From positions 1 to 5,336 of the forward strand of contig CALKAH010000367.1 in assembly GCA_937983315.1 (NCBI GenBank): a stretch of 5,336 nt of DNA, in the 5' to 3' direction. The DNA comes from an uncultured Acholeplasmataceae bacterium. Its GTDB lineage: Bacteria; Bacillota_I; Bacilli_A; Acholeplasmatales; Acholeplasmataceae. Made by a program: the position numbers and the translations under genes. Positions 1 through 5,336 of the stretch are shown piece after piece. The notes beneath the pieces are model-generated. The model did not search any database, was not told the DNA's origin, and worked only from the letters and a program-made list of their open reading frames with translations. How positions within the stretch are numbered: position 1 is the stretch's first letter; every line of letters starts with the position of its first letter.

Positions 1-204
1 ACCAAAGATATGGTTAAACCCGGTGCGATTGTCGTCGATGTAGGTGTCAATCGTGTCGATGGAAAACTGATTGGTGATGTCGATTTTGATGATATTAAAG
101 ACATTGCTTCCTACATCACTCCTGTTCCAAAAGGCGTTGGACCGATGACGATTAACGCATTATTAGAAAACACCTACGAACTCTACTTGACCCACATCCA
201 ATAA
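1..204 (+). CDS. folD: Bifunctional methylene-THF dehydrogenase / methenyl-THF cyclohydrolase, C-terminal part
   Basis: This is the last 67 codons of FolD; the start and the catalytic N-terminal domain lie before the window. The reading frame is open from base 1 and ends in TAA. FolD is a cytosolic enzyme that uses NAD(P)+ to oxidise 5,10-methylene-THF and then hydrolyses the product to 10-formyl-THF, the formyl donor for purine synthesis. The visible part has the family's [12 protein letters not shown] strand of the nucleotide-binding domain (residues 7-18 of the fragment), the GDVDF motif (25-29) and the C-terminal signature [11 protein letters not shown] (40-50). The usual form of that signature is PVPGGVGPMT, so the first Gly is Lys here. 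The gene ends at the usual distance after this motif, so the C-terminus looks intact. No clear terminator follows before the next promoter. Confidence 0.95.
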   Translation, partial: TKDMVKPGAIVVDVGVNRVDGKLIGDVDFDDIKDIASYITPVPKGVGPMTINALLENTYELYLTHIQ

Positions 205-225
205 GCATTTTCAATTAAAATTTTC

Positions 226-254
226 TTTACTTCAGGGTTTTGGCTTGTTATAAT
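226..254 (+). promoter_or_regulatory. Sigma-A-type promoter of the riboswitch leader
   Basis: The -35 box is TTTACT (226-231). After a 17-base spacer comes a perfect TATAAT -10 box (249-254), preceded by TGT at 246-248, which makes it an extended -10. Transcription should start near 260-262, just before or within the 5' strand of the outer helix of the leader RNA. The promoter lies 21 bases after folD, so the leader has its own start independent of folD. Confidence 0.85.
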
Positions 255-270
255 GGTTGTGTATTTAATT

Positions 271-337
271 ATCGTATAAGTTATCTTCATATGGCGATAA
301 CGTTTCTACCGCAATGCCAAAAAATTGCGACTACGAT
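271..337 (+). promoter_or_regulatory. Purine riboswitch aptamer, guanine type (C74)
   Basis: This is a three-way junction with the purine-riboswitch core. P1 is ATCGTA (271-276) with TACGAT (332-337). P2 is GTTATC (280-285) with GATAAC (296-301). Loop L2 contains ATATGG (289-294). The joining strand GTTTCTACC (302-310) is the invariant J2/3. P3 is CGCAAT (310-315, counting the C shared with J2/3) with ATTGCG (324-329). Loop L3 contains GCCAAAAA, matching the family's GCC...AA loop that kisses L2. Aligned to the xpt aptamer, the ligand-pairing base is C (331, position 74) and position 51 is U (307), which predicts guanine or hypoxanthine rather than adenine or 2'-deoxyguanosine. P2 has one extra base and a T.C mismatch next to L2. 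The structure was found by eye from motif and pairing; ligand choice is inferred from the C74 rule. Confidence 0.9.
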
Positions 338-450
338 CATCAAGCATTTTAGGGGTTGTTTCGTTGTTCGTAGCCTGAACAAGGTACTTAAATACACTTC
401 TTGATTCAAAGGGGATAGGTTGCATCAAAAACCTAGACGGTTTCAAGAAG
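338..450 (+). promoter_or_regulatory. Second structured leader domain, possible ykkC-type (PRPP) aptamer
   Basis: This domain lies between the guanine aptamer and the terminator. An outer helix joins GTGTATTTAA (259-268, before the guanine aptamer) with TTAAATACAC (388-397), so the guanine aptamer is nested in it. A second 8-bp stem pairs CTTCTTGA (397-404) with TCAAGAAG (443-450), and inside it TAGGTT (416-421) pairs with AACCTA (430-435). Single-stranded blocks resemble the ykkC family: TTAGGGGTT (349-357), TGAACAAGGT (376-385), GGGGATA (411-417) and CCTAGACGG (432-440), in the right order around the two helices. PRPP-binding ykkC RNAs are known to occur in tandem with guanine aptamers, which supports this reading. 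The match comes from remembered motifs, not from a covariance model. It could instead be only an expression platform for the guanine aptamer. Any ligand is a guess. Confidence 0.42.
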
Positions 451-454
451 AAGG

Positions 455-481
455 ACACCCACTTTTATGGGTGTTTTTTTT
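455..481 (+). terminator. Intrinsic terminator ending the riboswitch leader
   Basis: A 7-bp stem, ACACCCA (455-461) with TGGGTGT (468-474), has a 6-base loop and runs directly into eight T residues (474-481). It starts five bases after the last stem of the second leader domain, the usual place for a riboswitch-controlled terminator. It would also stop transcripts reading through from folD. Confidence 0.88.
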
Positions 482-491
482 GAGCCTAAAA

Positions 492-500
492 TGATACAAT
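492..500 (+). promoter_or_regulatory. Possible extended -10 promoter for ppa, after the terminator
   Basis: TGA directly before TACAAT (495-500) forms an extended -10 element, with a predicted start near 507, just upstream of the ppa ribosome binding site. At the expected -35 distance there is only the T-rich tail of the terminator, so the -35 is poor. If active, it gives ppa a basal transcript that bypasses the riboswitch. Confidence 0.5.
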
Positions 501-516
501 AAGAATAGGTTATTTG

Positions 517-522
517 AAGGAG
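517..522 (+). promoter_or_regulatory. Ribosome binding site that fixes the ppa start
   Basis: AAGGAG sits nine bases before the ATG at 532. An in-frame TTG at 514 would extend the protein by six residues, but it overlaps this Shine-Dalgarno sequence and has none of its own, so the ATG is the better start. Confidence 0.88.
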
Positions 523-531
523 CCTGATCAT

Positions 532-1062
532 ATGAGCATATGGCACGATATTGATCCTGAACGTATTCAACCGGATCAGTTTATTGCAGTCATTGAAATT
601 TCTAAAGGCAGCAAAAAGAAATATGAACTTGATAAAGATACAGGTATGATTATTTTGGACCGTATCTTGTTTACGTCGACTCACTATCCCGCAAATTATG
701 GATTTATCCCACGCACTTATGCGGGTGATAATGACCCCTTAGACGTGTTGGTGCTTTGTCAAGAAGACATCGAACCCTTAAGTTTAGTGAAATGTTACCC
801 AATAGGTGTCATGAAAATGATTGATTCCGATGAAATTGACGAAAAAATCATTGCCATCCCTTTAGGCGATCCCTCACTGACACAGTATAAAGACATTAGC
901 GAATTACCTGCTCATTTACTCACTGAAATGGGCCATTTCTTCGAAGTTTATAAATCACTCGAAGGCAAAAAGACATACATACTTGATATTGAAGGTAAAG
1001 ATGCAGCCAAAAAAATTATTTTGCAGAGCATGAAAACCTATGATGAAAAATTTGGAAAATAA
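532..1062 (+). CDS. ppa: Inorganic pyrophosphatase, family I
   Basis: This soluble cytosolic enzyme hydrolyses pyrophosphate to two phosphates using Mg2+, pulling forward PPi-releasing reactions such as PRPP transfers, aminoacylation and nucleic acid synthesis. From the ATG it is 176 residues, the typical bacterial family I length. The active-site set of the E. coli enzyme can be placed: E22, K30, E32, R44, Y56 in NYGFI, the metal-binding DNDPLDVLV with D66, D68 and D71, then D98, D103 and K105, and Y140-K141 in HFFEVYK. No key residue is missing. Many Gram-positive bacteria instead use the unrelated Mn-dependent family II enzyme, so family I is informative here. The gene follows a guanine riboswitch, a terminator and a possible second promoter, and precedes the yebC-family gene by 14 bases, which suggests one transcript. 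The riboswitch probably controls part of its expression; that is inference. Confidence 0.96.
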   Translation: MSIWHDIDPERIQPDQFIAVIEISKGSKKKYELDKDTGMIILDRILFTSTHYPANYGFIPRTYAGDNDPLDVLVLCQEDIEPLSLVKCYPIGVMKMIDSDEIDEKIIAIPLGDPSLTQYKDISELPAHLLTEMGHFFEVYKSLEGKKTYILDIEGKDAAKKIILQSMKTYDEKFGK

Positions 1063-1076
1063 AGGAAGTTAATAAC

Positions 1077-1796
1077 ATGGGAAGAGCATTTGAAGTACGG
1101 AAGGTAGCGATGGCAAAGACTGCTGCCACAAAAAGTAAACTCTATGCGAAATTTGGACGGGAAATTTACCTCGCAGCGAAAGCAGGAACACCCGACCCAG
1201 ACACCAATCAGACCTTAAAGCGCATGATTGAAAAAGCAAAGCGTGAACAAGTTCCCGCTGATGTCATCAAGCGTAATATCGATAAAGCTAAAGGTGGCGG
1301 AGAAGATAATCTATCCTCGATTCGTTACGAAGGATTTGGTCCTGGCAATTCGATGTTTATCGTTGAATGCTTAACCGATAACGTGAATCGAACCATCTCT
1401 GAAGTTAGAAATTGTTTCACCAAGACCGGTGGTAAATTAGGTATTTCAGGTTCAGTCGTCCATCAGTTTAATCATCAAGCGGTCTTCTCCATGAAGGGAA
1501 TCACCGAAGATGAAGTCTTAGAAATCCTTGTGGGAAATGATCTTGATGTCAGTGATATTGAATCGGATGAAGAAGGCGTGACAATTTATAGCGATGCGTC
1601 AAATTTCAGTGCCATTCGTATTGCGTTTAACGATGCAAGACCTGATTTGGAATATGATACAGAACAGATTATGTGGCTACCGATTATGGAAACAACACTT
1701 GATGCTGAAGAAGATCAAGATAAGTTCAATCGTTTAACCAGTATGCTTGATGAACTTGATGATGTTCAAGATGTATTCCATAATGTTAGCTTATAA
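1077..1796 (+). CDS. yebC: YebC/PmpR (TACO1) family protein, YeeN/YeeI-like branch
   Basis: The 239-residue protein matches the YebC family throughout. It has the basic N-terminal segment MGRAFEVRK, then SKLYAKFGREIYLAAKAG (residues about 21-38), PDPDTNQTLKRMIEKAK with VPADVIKRNIDKAKGG in the N-terminal helical domain, and RYEGFGPG (about 82-89), followed by TDNVNRTISEVR and GGKLGISGSV typical of the central alpha/beta domains. The C-terminus ends in DVQDVFHNVSL, as in YeeI/YeeN-type members. Older work calls the family DNA-binding transcriptional regulators; more recent work points to a ribosome-associated role in easing stalls, including at proline runs, like mitochondrial TACO1. It has the ribosome binding site AAGGAAG directly after the ppa stop codon and is probably co-transcribed with ppa. 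An internal ATG at codon 12 was rejected as the start because it would remove the conserved MGR end. Confidence 0.93.
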   Translation: MGRAFEVRKVAMAKTAATKSKLYAKFGREIYLAAKAGTPDPDTNQTLKRMIEKAKREQVPADVIKRNIDKAKGGGEDNLSSIRYEGFGPGNSMFIVECLTDNVNRTISEVRNCFTKTGGKLGISGSVVHQFNHQAVFSMKGITEDEVLEILVGNDLDVSDIESDEEGVTIYSDASNFSAIRIAFNDARPDLEYDTEQIMWLPIMETTLDAEEDQDKFNRLTSMLDELDDVQDVFHNVSL

Positions 1797-1848
1797 TACT
1801 AATTCTAAATACGTTAAAATATACTAAAAAAACATAAAAAAGTATAGT

Positions 1849-1888
1849 AAAGACAGGTTTCTATTCCATGAAAACTGTCTTTTCATTT
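1849..1888 (+). terminator. Probable intrinsic terminator after yebC
   Basis: AAAGACAG (1849-1856) pairs with CTGTCTTT (1875-1882). Past one G.A mismatch, three T-A pairs continue the stem up to a 10-base loop. The 3' side is T-rich (TCTTTTCATTT) but interrupted, so it may be only moderately efficient. A smaller A-loop hairpin, TATACT (1820-1825) with AGTATA (1841-1846), lies just before it. The 3' arm overlaps the -35 region of the glyA promoter. Confidence 0.65.
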
Positions 1889-1908
1889 GCTTCTTATTAT
1901 GTTATAAT
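1880..1908 (+). promoter_or_regulatory. Sigma-A-type promoter for glyA-rnf
   Basis: A perfect TATAAT (1903-1908) is preceded by TGT (1900-1902), an extended -10. The -35 candidate TTTTCA (1880-1885) matches the consensus at four of six positions, with a 17-base spacer. The start should fall near 1915, giving an untranslated leader of only about 20 bases that carries the ribosome binding site GAGGAGG (1925-1931). There is no room for a riboswitch in this leader. Confidence 0.8.
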
Positions 1909-1936
1909 AATTTGAGGAATTATCGAGGAGGACAGA

Positions 1937-3184
1937 ATGGGATTAAATCATACGGATCCAGTCATCGATGCGATTATCTTGAAAGAAAAAAAACGTCAAG
2001 AGGAACACATTGAGCTGATTGCTTCTGAAAACTTTGTTTCACAAGCGGTATTGGATGCACAAGGTTCGATTCTGACCAACAAATACGCGGAAGGCTATCC
2101 CAAAAAACGCTATTATGGGGGCTGTGAATTTGTTGATGAAATTGAAACATTAGCGATTGAACGTTTGAAAGCTTTATTTAAAGCAAATTATGTCAATGTT
2201 CAACCTCACTCTGGTTCACAAGCAAACATGGCAGTGTACATGGCGCTGATGAATCCAGGTGACAAATTACTTGGAATGTCTTTAGCTGAAGGCGGACATC
2301 TCACACATGGTTTTAACTTGAATTTTTCGGGTAAGCTCTATCAATCCTTTTTCTACGGCGTTGACGAAAAGACAGAACTTATCGATTATGACAAGGTACT
2401 TCAAGTTGCAAAAGAAGTTCAACCTAAGATTATTGTTGCAGGTGCTAGCGCTTATTCGCGTATCATTGATTTCAAGAGATTTAGAGAAATCGCTGATGAA
2501 GTGGGTGCTTATTTGCATGTTGATATGGCACATATTGCAGGATTGGTTGCTGCTGGACTCCATCCATCACCCCTTCCTTATGCACACGTTGTCACATCAA
2601 CCACGCATAAAACACTAAGAGGACCACGCGGCGGTATTGTTCTCACCAATGATGAAGACATTGCGAAAAAAATAGACAAAACCGTATTCCCAGGTATTCA
2701 AGGTGGACCGCTCATGCATGTGATTGCAGCAAAAGCAGTCTCATTTTATGAGGCATTATCACCCGAATTTGTCACTTATCAAGAACAAGTGGTTAAAAAT
2801 GCACAAACACTTGCTCATGAATTGATTCGATTAGGTTATCGTGTTGTCAGTGGTGGAACGGACAATCATTTAATGCTTGTTGATGTGAAAAGTAAGCATA
2901 ACATGACAGGCTTAGATGCAGAAAGACTTCTCCATCAAGTCGCCATTACATGCAATAAGAATGGCGTTCCTTTTGATAAGGAAAAGCCCATGTATGCGTC
3001 AGGTATTCGTTTAGGGACGCCTGCGGTCACCACACGAGGATTTAAAGAAGATGAAATTAAACAAGTTGCAGCGTGGATTGATCGTGCATTGACTCATCGC
3101 GGGCAACCTGAAGTATTAGCTGAAATACGTCAGCAAGTCCTTGCATTAACAGAAAGATTTCCATTATACAGAAAAGGAGTATAA
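1937..3184 (+). CDS. glyA: Serine hydroxymethyltransferase
   Basis: This PLP-dependent cytosolic enzyme interconverts serine plus THF with glycine plus 5,10-methylene-THF, the main source of one-carbon units. The 415-residue length is standard for bacterial GlyA. Visible motifs in order are ELIASENF (26-33), the substrate-site [14 protein letters not shown] (49-62), [16 protein letters not shown] with D196 and H199 near the cofactor, [12 protein letters not shown] with the Schiff-base lysine K225, and SGIRLGTPA with R358, which binds the substrate carboxylate. Spacing between D196, H199, K225 and R358 equals that in the E. coli enzyme. GAGGAGG lies five bases before the ATG. Its product is the substrate of the FolD reaction encoded upstream. 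The stop codon is five bases before rnfC, whose ribosome binding site is inside the glyA 3' end, so glyA appears to lead the rnf operon. Confidence 0.98.
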   Translation: MGLNHTDPVIDAIILKEKKRQEEHIELIASENFVSQAVLDAQGSILTNKYAEGYPKKRYYGGCEFVDEIETLAIERLKALFKANYVNVQPHSGSQANMAVYMALMNPGDKLLGMSLAEGGHLTHGFNLNFSGKLYQSFFYGVDEKTELIDYDKVLQVAKEVQPKIIVAGASAYSRIIDFKRFREIADEVGAYLHVDMAHIAGLVAAGLHPSPLPYAHVVTSTTHKTLRGPRGGIVLTNDEDIAKKIDKTVFPGIQGGPLMHVIAAKAVSFYEALSPEFVTYQEQVVKNAQTLAHELIRLGYRVVSGGTDNHLMLVDVKSKHNMTGLDAERLLHQVAITCNKNGVPFDKEKPMYASGIRLGTPAVTTRGFKEDEIKQVAAWIDRALTHRGQPEVLAEIRQQVLALTERFPLYRKGV

Positions 3185-3189
3185 CAGAT

Positions 3190-4485
3190 ATGATTGCTAA
3201 AACGAAGTATATTCCAGATGGCAAAAAAGAACTCAAGGAGTTGCCTATTCTTCACTACCTTGATGCTGATTATGTCTACTATCCAGTGACCAGTGCTCGC
3301 TGCCCAGAAGGCGAAACCTGCGTTCGTGGTGGACAATTCGTCAAAGTAGGTGAAGTTGTCGGGACACGTAAAGGTGCATTCTTTGAACAACCGATGCATG
3401 CAACAGTGAGCGGTGAAGTCGTCGGATATGAAAAACATATCGACAATAGCGGTAAAGTCGTCGACTGCTTGATCGTCAAAAACGATCGTAAGTATGAATT
3501 ACATCCCTCAATCGTTGAACGTAGTGATGAAGAAATCGCTGCGCTCGAAAAGAAGGATTACATTCAAATCATCAAAGACGCAGGTCTTGTTGGATTAGGA
3601 GGAAGCGCATTTCCAACCTATATCAAATTAGAAACCAACGACCCTATCGATGTGGTGATTGCCAACGGTGTTGAATGTGAACCCAATTTGATTGCTGACT
3701 ATTCATTAATGATGAATAATCCACGCGAAGTGATCAAAGGCTTGATTTATGCGATGAAAGCCTCTGGTGCAAAACGTGGTGTTATCGCAATTAAAAAGAA
3801 ATACAAAGAAATTGAAGAACGTTTGAAGTTCGTCTTACAAGAATTTACAGAATACGACATCAAAGTTGAAACTGTGGGTAACTATTATCCACAAGGTTGG
3901 GAATTAGCCATGATCAAGAATGCATTAGGCATCAAGATTCCACAGGGTGAACTCCTTTCAAAATACGGTGTCTTAAATTTCAACGTGTCAACACTTCAAA
4001 GTATCTATAATGCCGTTAAAAAACGGTTACCCGTTCTTGAACGTCTCTTCACAATCAGTGGCGATGGTGTTCAAAACAAGAGTTTTAGAGCGCGTATTGG
4101 GACCTTAGTGACTGAACTGATTGAACTTGCTGGTGGATATAAGGATGAAGAACAACCCAAAGTGATGGTCTTAGGTGGACCGATGATGGGAACCAATATC
4201 CAACGAGATGATGTGGTGATGACACATACGACAACAAGTTTAATTGTCATGAATGAAAAGAAAGAAAAAGAAGAACCGTGCGTTCATTGTGCATCTTGTG
4301 TCTATTCATGTCCCGTTCAAATTCAACCTGTTCAAATCATGAATGCGTACAAAACAAAAGATAAAGATGCACTCAAGATGCTTGAAGTCAACAAGTGCAT
4401 TGAATGTGGACTTTGCTCATACGTATGTCCGTCTAAGATTCATTTAACGGAATACATGCGTTTAGGCAAACGTCTTGCTAAGTAG
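3190..4485 (+). CDS. rnfC: Electron transport complex subunit RnfC (divergent N-terminus)
   Basis: RnfC is the peripheral NADH/FMN-interacting subunit of the membrane Rnf complex, which couples reduced ferredoxin oxidation by NAD+ to Na+ or H+ export. In this 431-residue protein an N-terminal barrel-sandwich region (about 45-80, with VKVGEVVGT and PMHATVSGEVVGY) precedes the nucleotide/FMN-binding block GLVGLGGSAFPTYIKL (132-147) and NGVECEPN (159-166). An SLBB-like stretch (about 285-325) and two 4Fe-4S motifs follow: CVHCASCVYSCP (C364, C367, C370, C374) and CIECGLCSYVCP (C403, C406, C409, C413). It ends shortly after the second cluster, without the long Ala/Lys-rich tail of proteobacterial RnfC. 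The usual GGIHPP start is missing and the N-terminus instead has C38 and C44 in TSARCPEGETCVRGG. AAAGGAG (3173-3179) inside the glyA end serves as the ribosome binding site, suggesting translational coupling. RnfD follows, which confirms the assignment. Confidence 0.93.
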   Translation: MIAKTKYIPDGKKELKELPILHYLDADYVYYPVTSARCPEGETCVRGGQFVKVGEVVGTRKGAFFEQPMHATVSGEVVGYEKHIDNSGKVVDCLIVKNDRKYELHPSIVERSDEEIAALEKKDYIQIIKDAGLVGLGGSAFPTYIKLETNDPIDVVIANGVECEPNLIADYSLMMNNPREVIKGLIYAMKASGAKRGVIAIKKKYKEIEERLKFVLQEFTEYDIKVETVGNYYPQGWELAMIKNALGIKIPQGELLSKYGVLNFNVSTLQSIYNAVKKRLPVLERLFTISGDGVQNKSFRARIGTLVTELIELAGGYKDEEQPKVMVLGGPMMGTNIQRDDVVMTHTTTSLIVMNEKKEKEEPCVHCASCVYSCPVQIQPVQIMNAYKTKDKDALKMLEVNKCIECGLCSYVCPSKIHLTEYMRLGKRLAK

Positions 4486-4494
4486 GAGGACACC

Positions 4495-5336
4495 ATGCAA
4501 ACAGTCAAACAAACAAGCCCCTATATTCGTAAAGACGTCAGCACCAAACGGATGATGATCGATGTGCTCATCGCACTCATTCCTGTGGTTGCATTTTCCA
4601 TTTATCGTTTTGGATTTGATGCAATCATTCGTATTGTCGTTTCATTAGCCGTGATGATTGGCTTAGAAGCACTCATCTTTGGCATCACACATAAACCTGC
4701 AAAAGCAGAGAAAAAATGGGATCGTATTCGCTCACGTTTTGCAGATTATACCATCAACAATATCACTGCACCAGCGATCAGCGCAATCATATTTGCGATG
4801 CTTGTCCCAAGCAAACTTCCTATTTACGCTGTTGTAATGGGTGCTGCATTCGGTATCGTCATTGCGAAAATGTTATTTGGTGGATTAGGATCAAACATTT
4901 TCAACGTTGCAGCAGCTGGACGTATCTTTATTGCACTTGCGATCACGAGCATGTTTGATGGCACCTATGTTGGTGTTGATTTGGTTGCTGGAGGAACAGC
5001 ACTTACATCACTACGCTCTGGTCTAGGTTTCCCTGGCGTGCTTTCAAGTTATCGTTTATCAGAATTATTCTTCGGATTTATCCCAGGTGCGATGGGTGAA
5101 ATCAGTGCTGCAGCCATTTTAATCGGTGCTGCATACTTATTAATCCGTAAATCCGCTGACTATCGCGTCATGCTTTCAACTGCATTGACATTTACCATTC
5201 TCATGCTTTTTGCAGGTCTGAAGTTATATCCTGACATGGCAATCGAATATGTTTTATTCCAACTCTTTAGCGGTGGTCTCATGTTCGGTATCGTCTTTAT
5301 GGTCACTGACCCCGTGACATCGCCTGTCACACGTCC
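4495..5336 (+). CDS. rnfD: Electron transport complex subunit RnfD, 5' part (truncated by window end)
   Basis: RnfD is an integral membrane subunit, related to NqrB, that carries a covalently bound FMN and helps form the ion path of the Rnf complex. The window holds 280 codons; the 3' end is outside. The AGGAGGA ribosome binding site (4484-4490) overlaps the rnfC stop codon and the ATG follows at 4495. The start SPYIRKDVSTKRMM matches the family's SPHIR opening. Hydrophobic segments are clear at about residues 22-40, 43-65, 90-125, 142-155 and several later stretches. Family motifs include FGGLGSNIFN (128-137, usually FGGLGHNIFNPA) and TDPVTSPVT (271-279). The flavin-attachment site, usually DxxSGAT or DxxTGAT, reads D162-L-V-A-G-G-T168 here: the acceptor Thr is kept but two surrounding residues differ. 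rnfG, E, A and B genes would be expected downstream. Confidence 0.94.
   Translation, partial: MQTVKQTSPYIRKDVSTKRMMIDVLIALIPVVAFSIYRFGFDAIIRIVVSLAVMIGLEALIFGITHKPAKAEKKWDRIRSRFADYTINNITAPAISAIIFAMLVPSKLPIYAVVMGAAFGIVIAKMLFGGLGSNIFNVAAAGRIFIALAITSMFDGTYVGVDLVAGGTALTSLRSGLGFPGVLSSYRLSELFFGFIPGAMGEISAAAILIGAAYLLIRKSADYRVMLSTALTFTILMLFAGLKLYPDMAIEYVLFQLFSGGLMFGIVFMVTDPVTSPVTR

Noticed and set aside
338..450. 6S RNA or SRP RNA as the identity of the second leader domain
   Set aside because: There is no long closing stem with a central bubble as in 6S RNA and no GGAAG/GCAGCC-type SRP loop. The region sits in the same transcript as the aptamer and terminator.
514..531. TTG start giving a six-residue longer pyrophosphatase
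   Set aside because: The TTG overlaps the AAGGAG ribosome binding site used by the ATG at 532 and has no binding site of its own. The ATG start gives the family's usual 176 residues.
433..684. Reverse-strand 83-residue open frame across the terminator and ppa start
   Set aside because: It runs antisense through a terminator and conserved ppa codons, resembles no known protein and has no supporting start signals.
1907..1923. Inverted repeat ATAATT/AATTAT around the glyA start site as an operator
   Set aside because: The six AT-only pairs overlap the -10 box and are expected by chance in such an AT-rich spacer.
1797..1936. Glycine riboswitch or T-box before glyA
   Set aside because: The predicted start near 1915 leaves only about 20 bases of leader, and no glycine-aptamer or T-box core sequence is visible in the gap.
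2282..2618. Open frames on both strands inside glyA
   Set aside because: These are shadows of a highly conserved SHMT coding region, with no ribosome binding site and low-complexity or unlikely composition.
3130..3479. Reverse-strand open frames across the glyA-rnfC junction
   Set aside because: They overlap well-supported genes in full and lack any recognisable domain.
4716..4958. Cys/His-rich 80-residue frame inside rnfD
   Set aside because: The many Cys and His residues come from out-of-frame reading of rnfD; the rnfD frame has membrane segments and family motifs throughout.
1..5336. Mobile elements, CRISPR arrays, tRNA genes or a Mollicutes TGA=Trp code
   Set aside because: No repeats with regular spacing, transposase motifs or tRNA cloverleafs were seen. 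All genes use TGG for Trp with no in-frame TGA.

Overview
The window reads as ordinary chromosome from a low-GC, Gram-positive-type bacterium. The evidence is strong AGGAGG-type ribosome binding sites, sigma-A-like promoters with TGn-extended -10 boxes, an AT-rich base composition, a guanine-class riboswitch, and a YebC-family protein with an MGRA(F/H)EVR-type N-terminus. That last feature points towards Erysipelotrichia or free-living relatives of the Mollicutes; this is inference. No TGA codon is read through in any gene and Trp is encoded by TGG, so the standard bacterial code fits.

Layout, all genes on the + strand: the 3' end of folD (1-204). A 327-base non-coding stretch (205-531) follows, holding a promoter, a C74-type guanine riboswitch aptamer, a second structured RNA domain resembling a ykkC/PRPP aptamer, an intrinsic terminator, a probable second promoter and a ribosome binding site. 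Then come ppa (family I inorganic pyrophosphatase, 532-1062) and a YebC/PmpR-family translation factor gene (1077-1796), tightly spaced and probably co-transcribed. A 140-base gap holds a hairpin terminator whose 3' arm runs into the next promoter. After it come glyA (1937-3184), rnfC (3190-4485) and the first 280 codons of rnfD (4495 to the window end), with gaps of 5 and 9 bases, which look like one operon.

Functionally, folD and glyA make one-carbon folates, which feed purine and thymidylate synthesis. Ppa removes the pyrophosphate released by PRPP-using and polymerising reactions. RnfC and RnfD begin an ion-translocating ferredoxin:NAD+ oxidoreductase. The most noteworthy item is the leader at about 261-481. 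The guanine aptamer lies inside a 10-bp outer helix together with a second domain carrying ykkC-like motifs, and the leader ends in a terminator just before ppa. This arrangement resembles the known tandem guanine-PRPP riboswitches, but the downstream gene is a pyrophosphatase rather than a purine biosynthesis gene. The Rnf subunits also depart from the usual family motifs: AGGT in place of SGAT at the RnfD flavin site, and a Cys-containing N-terminus without GGIHPP in RnfC.
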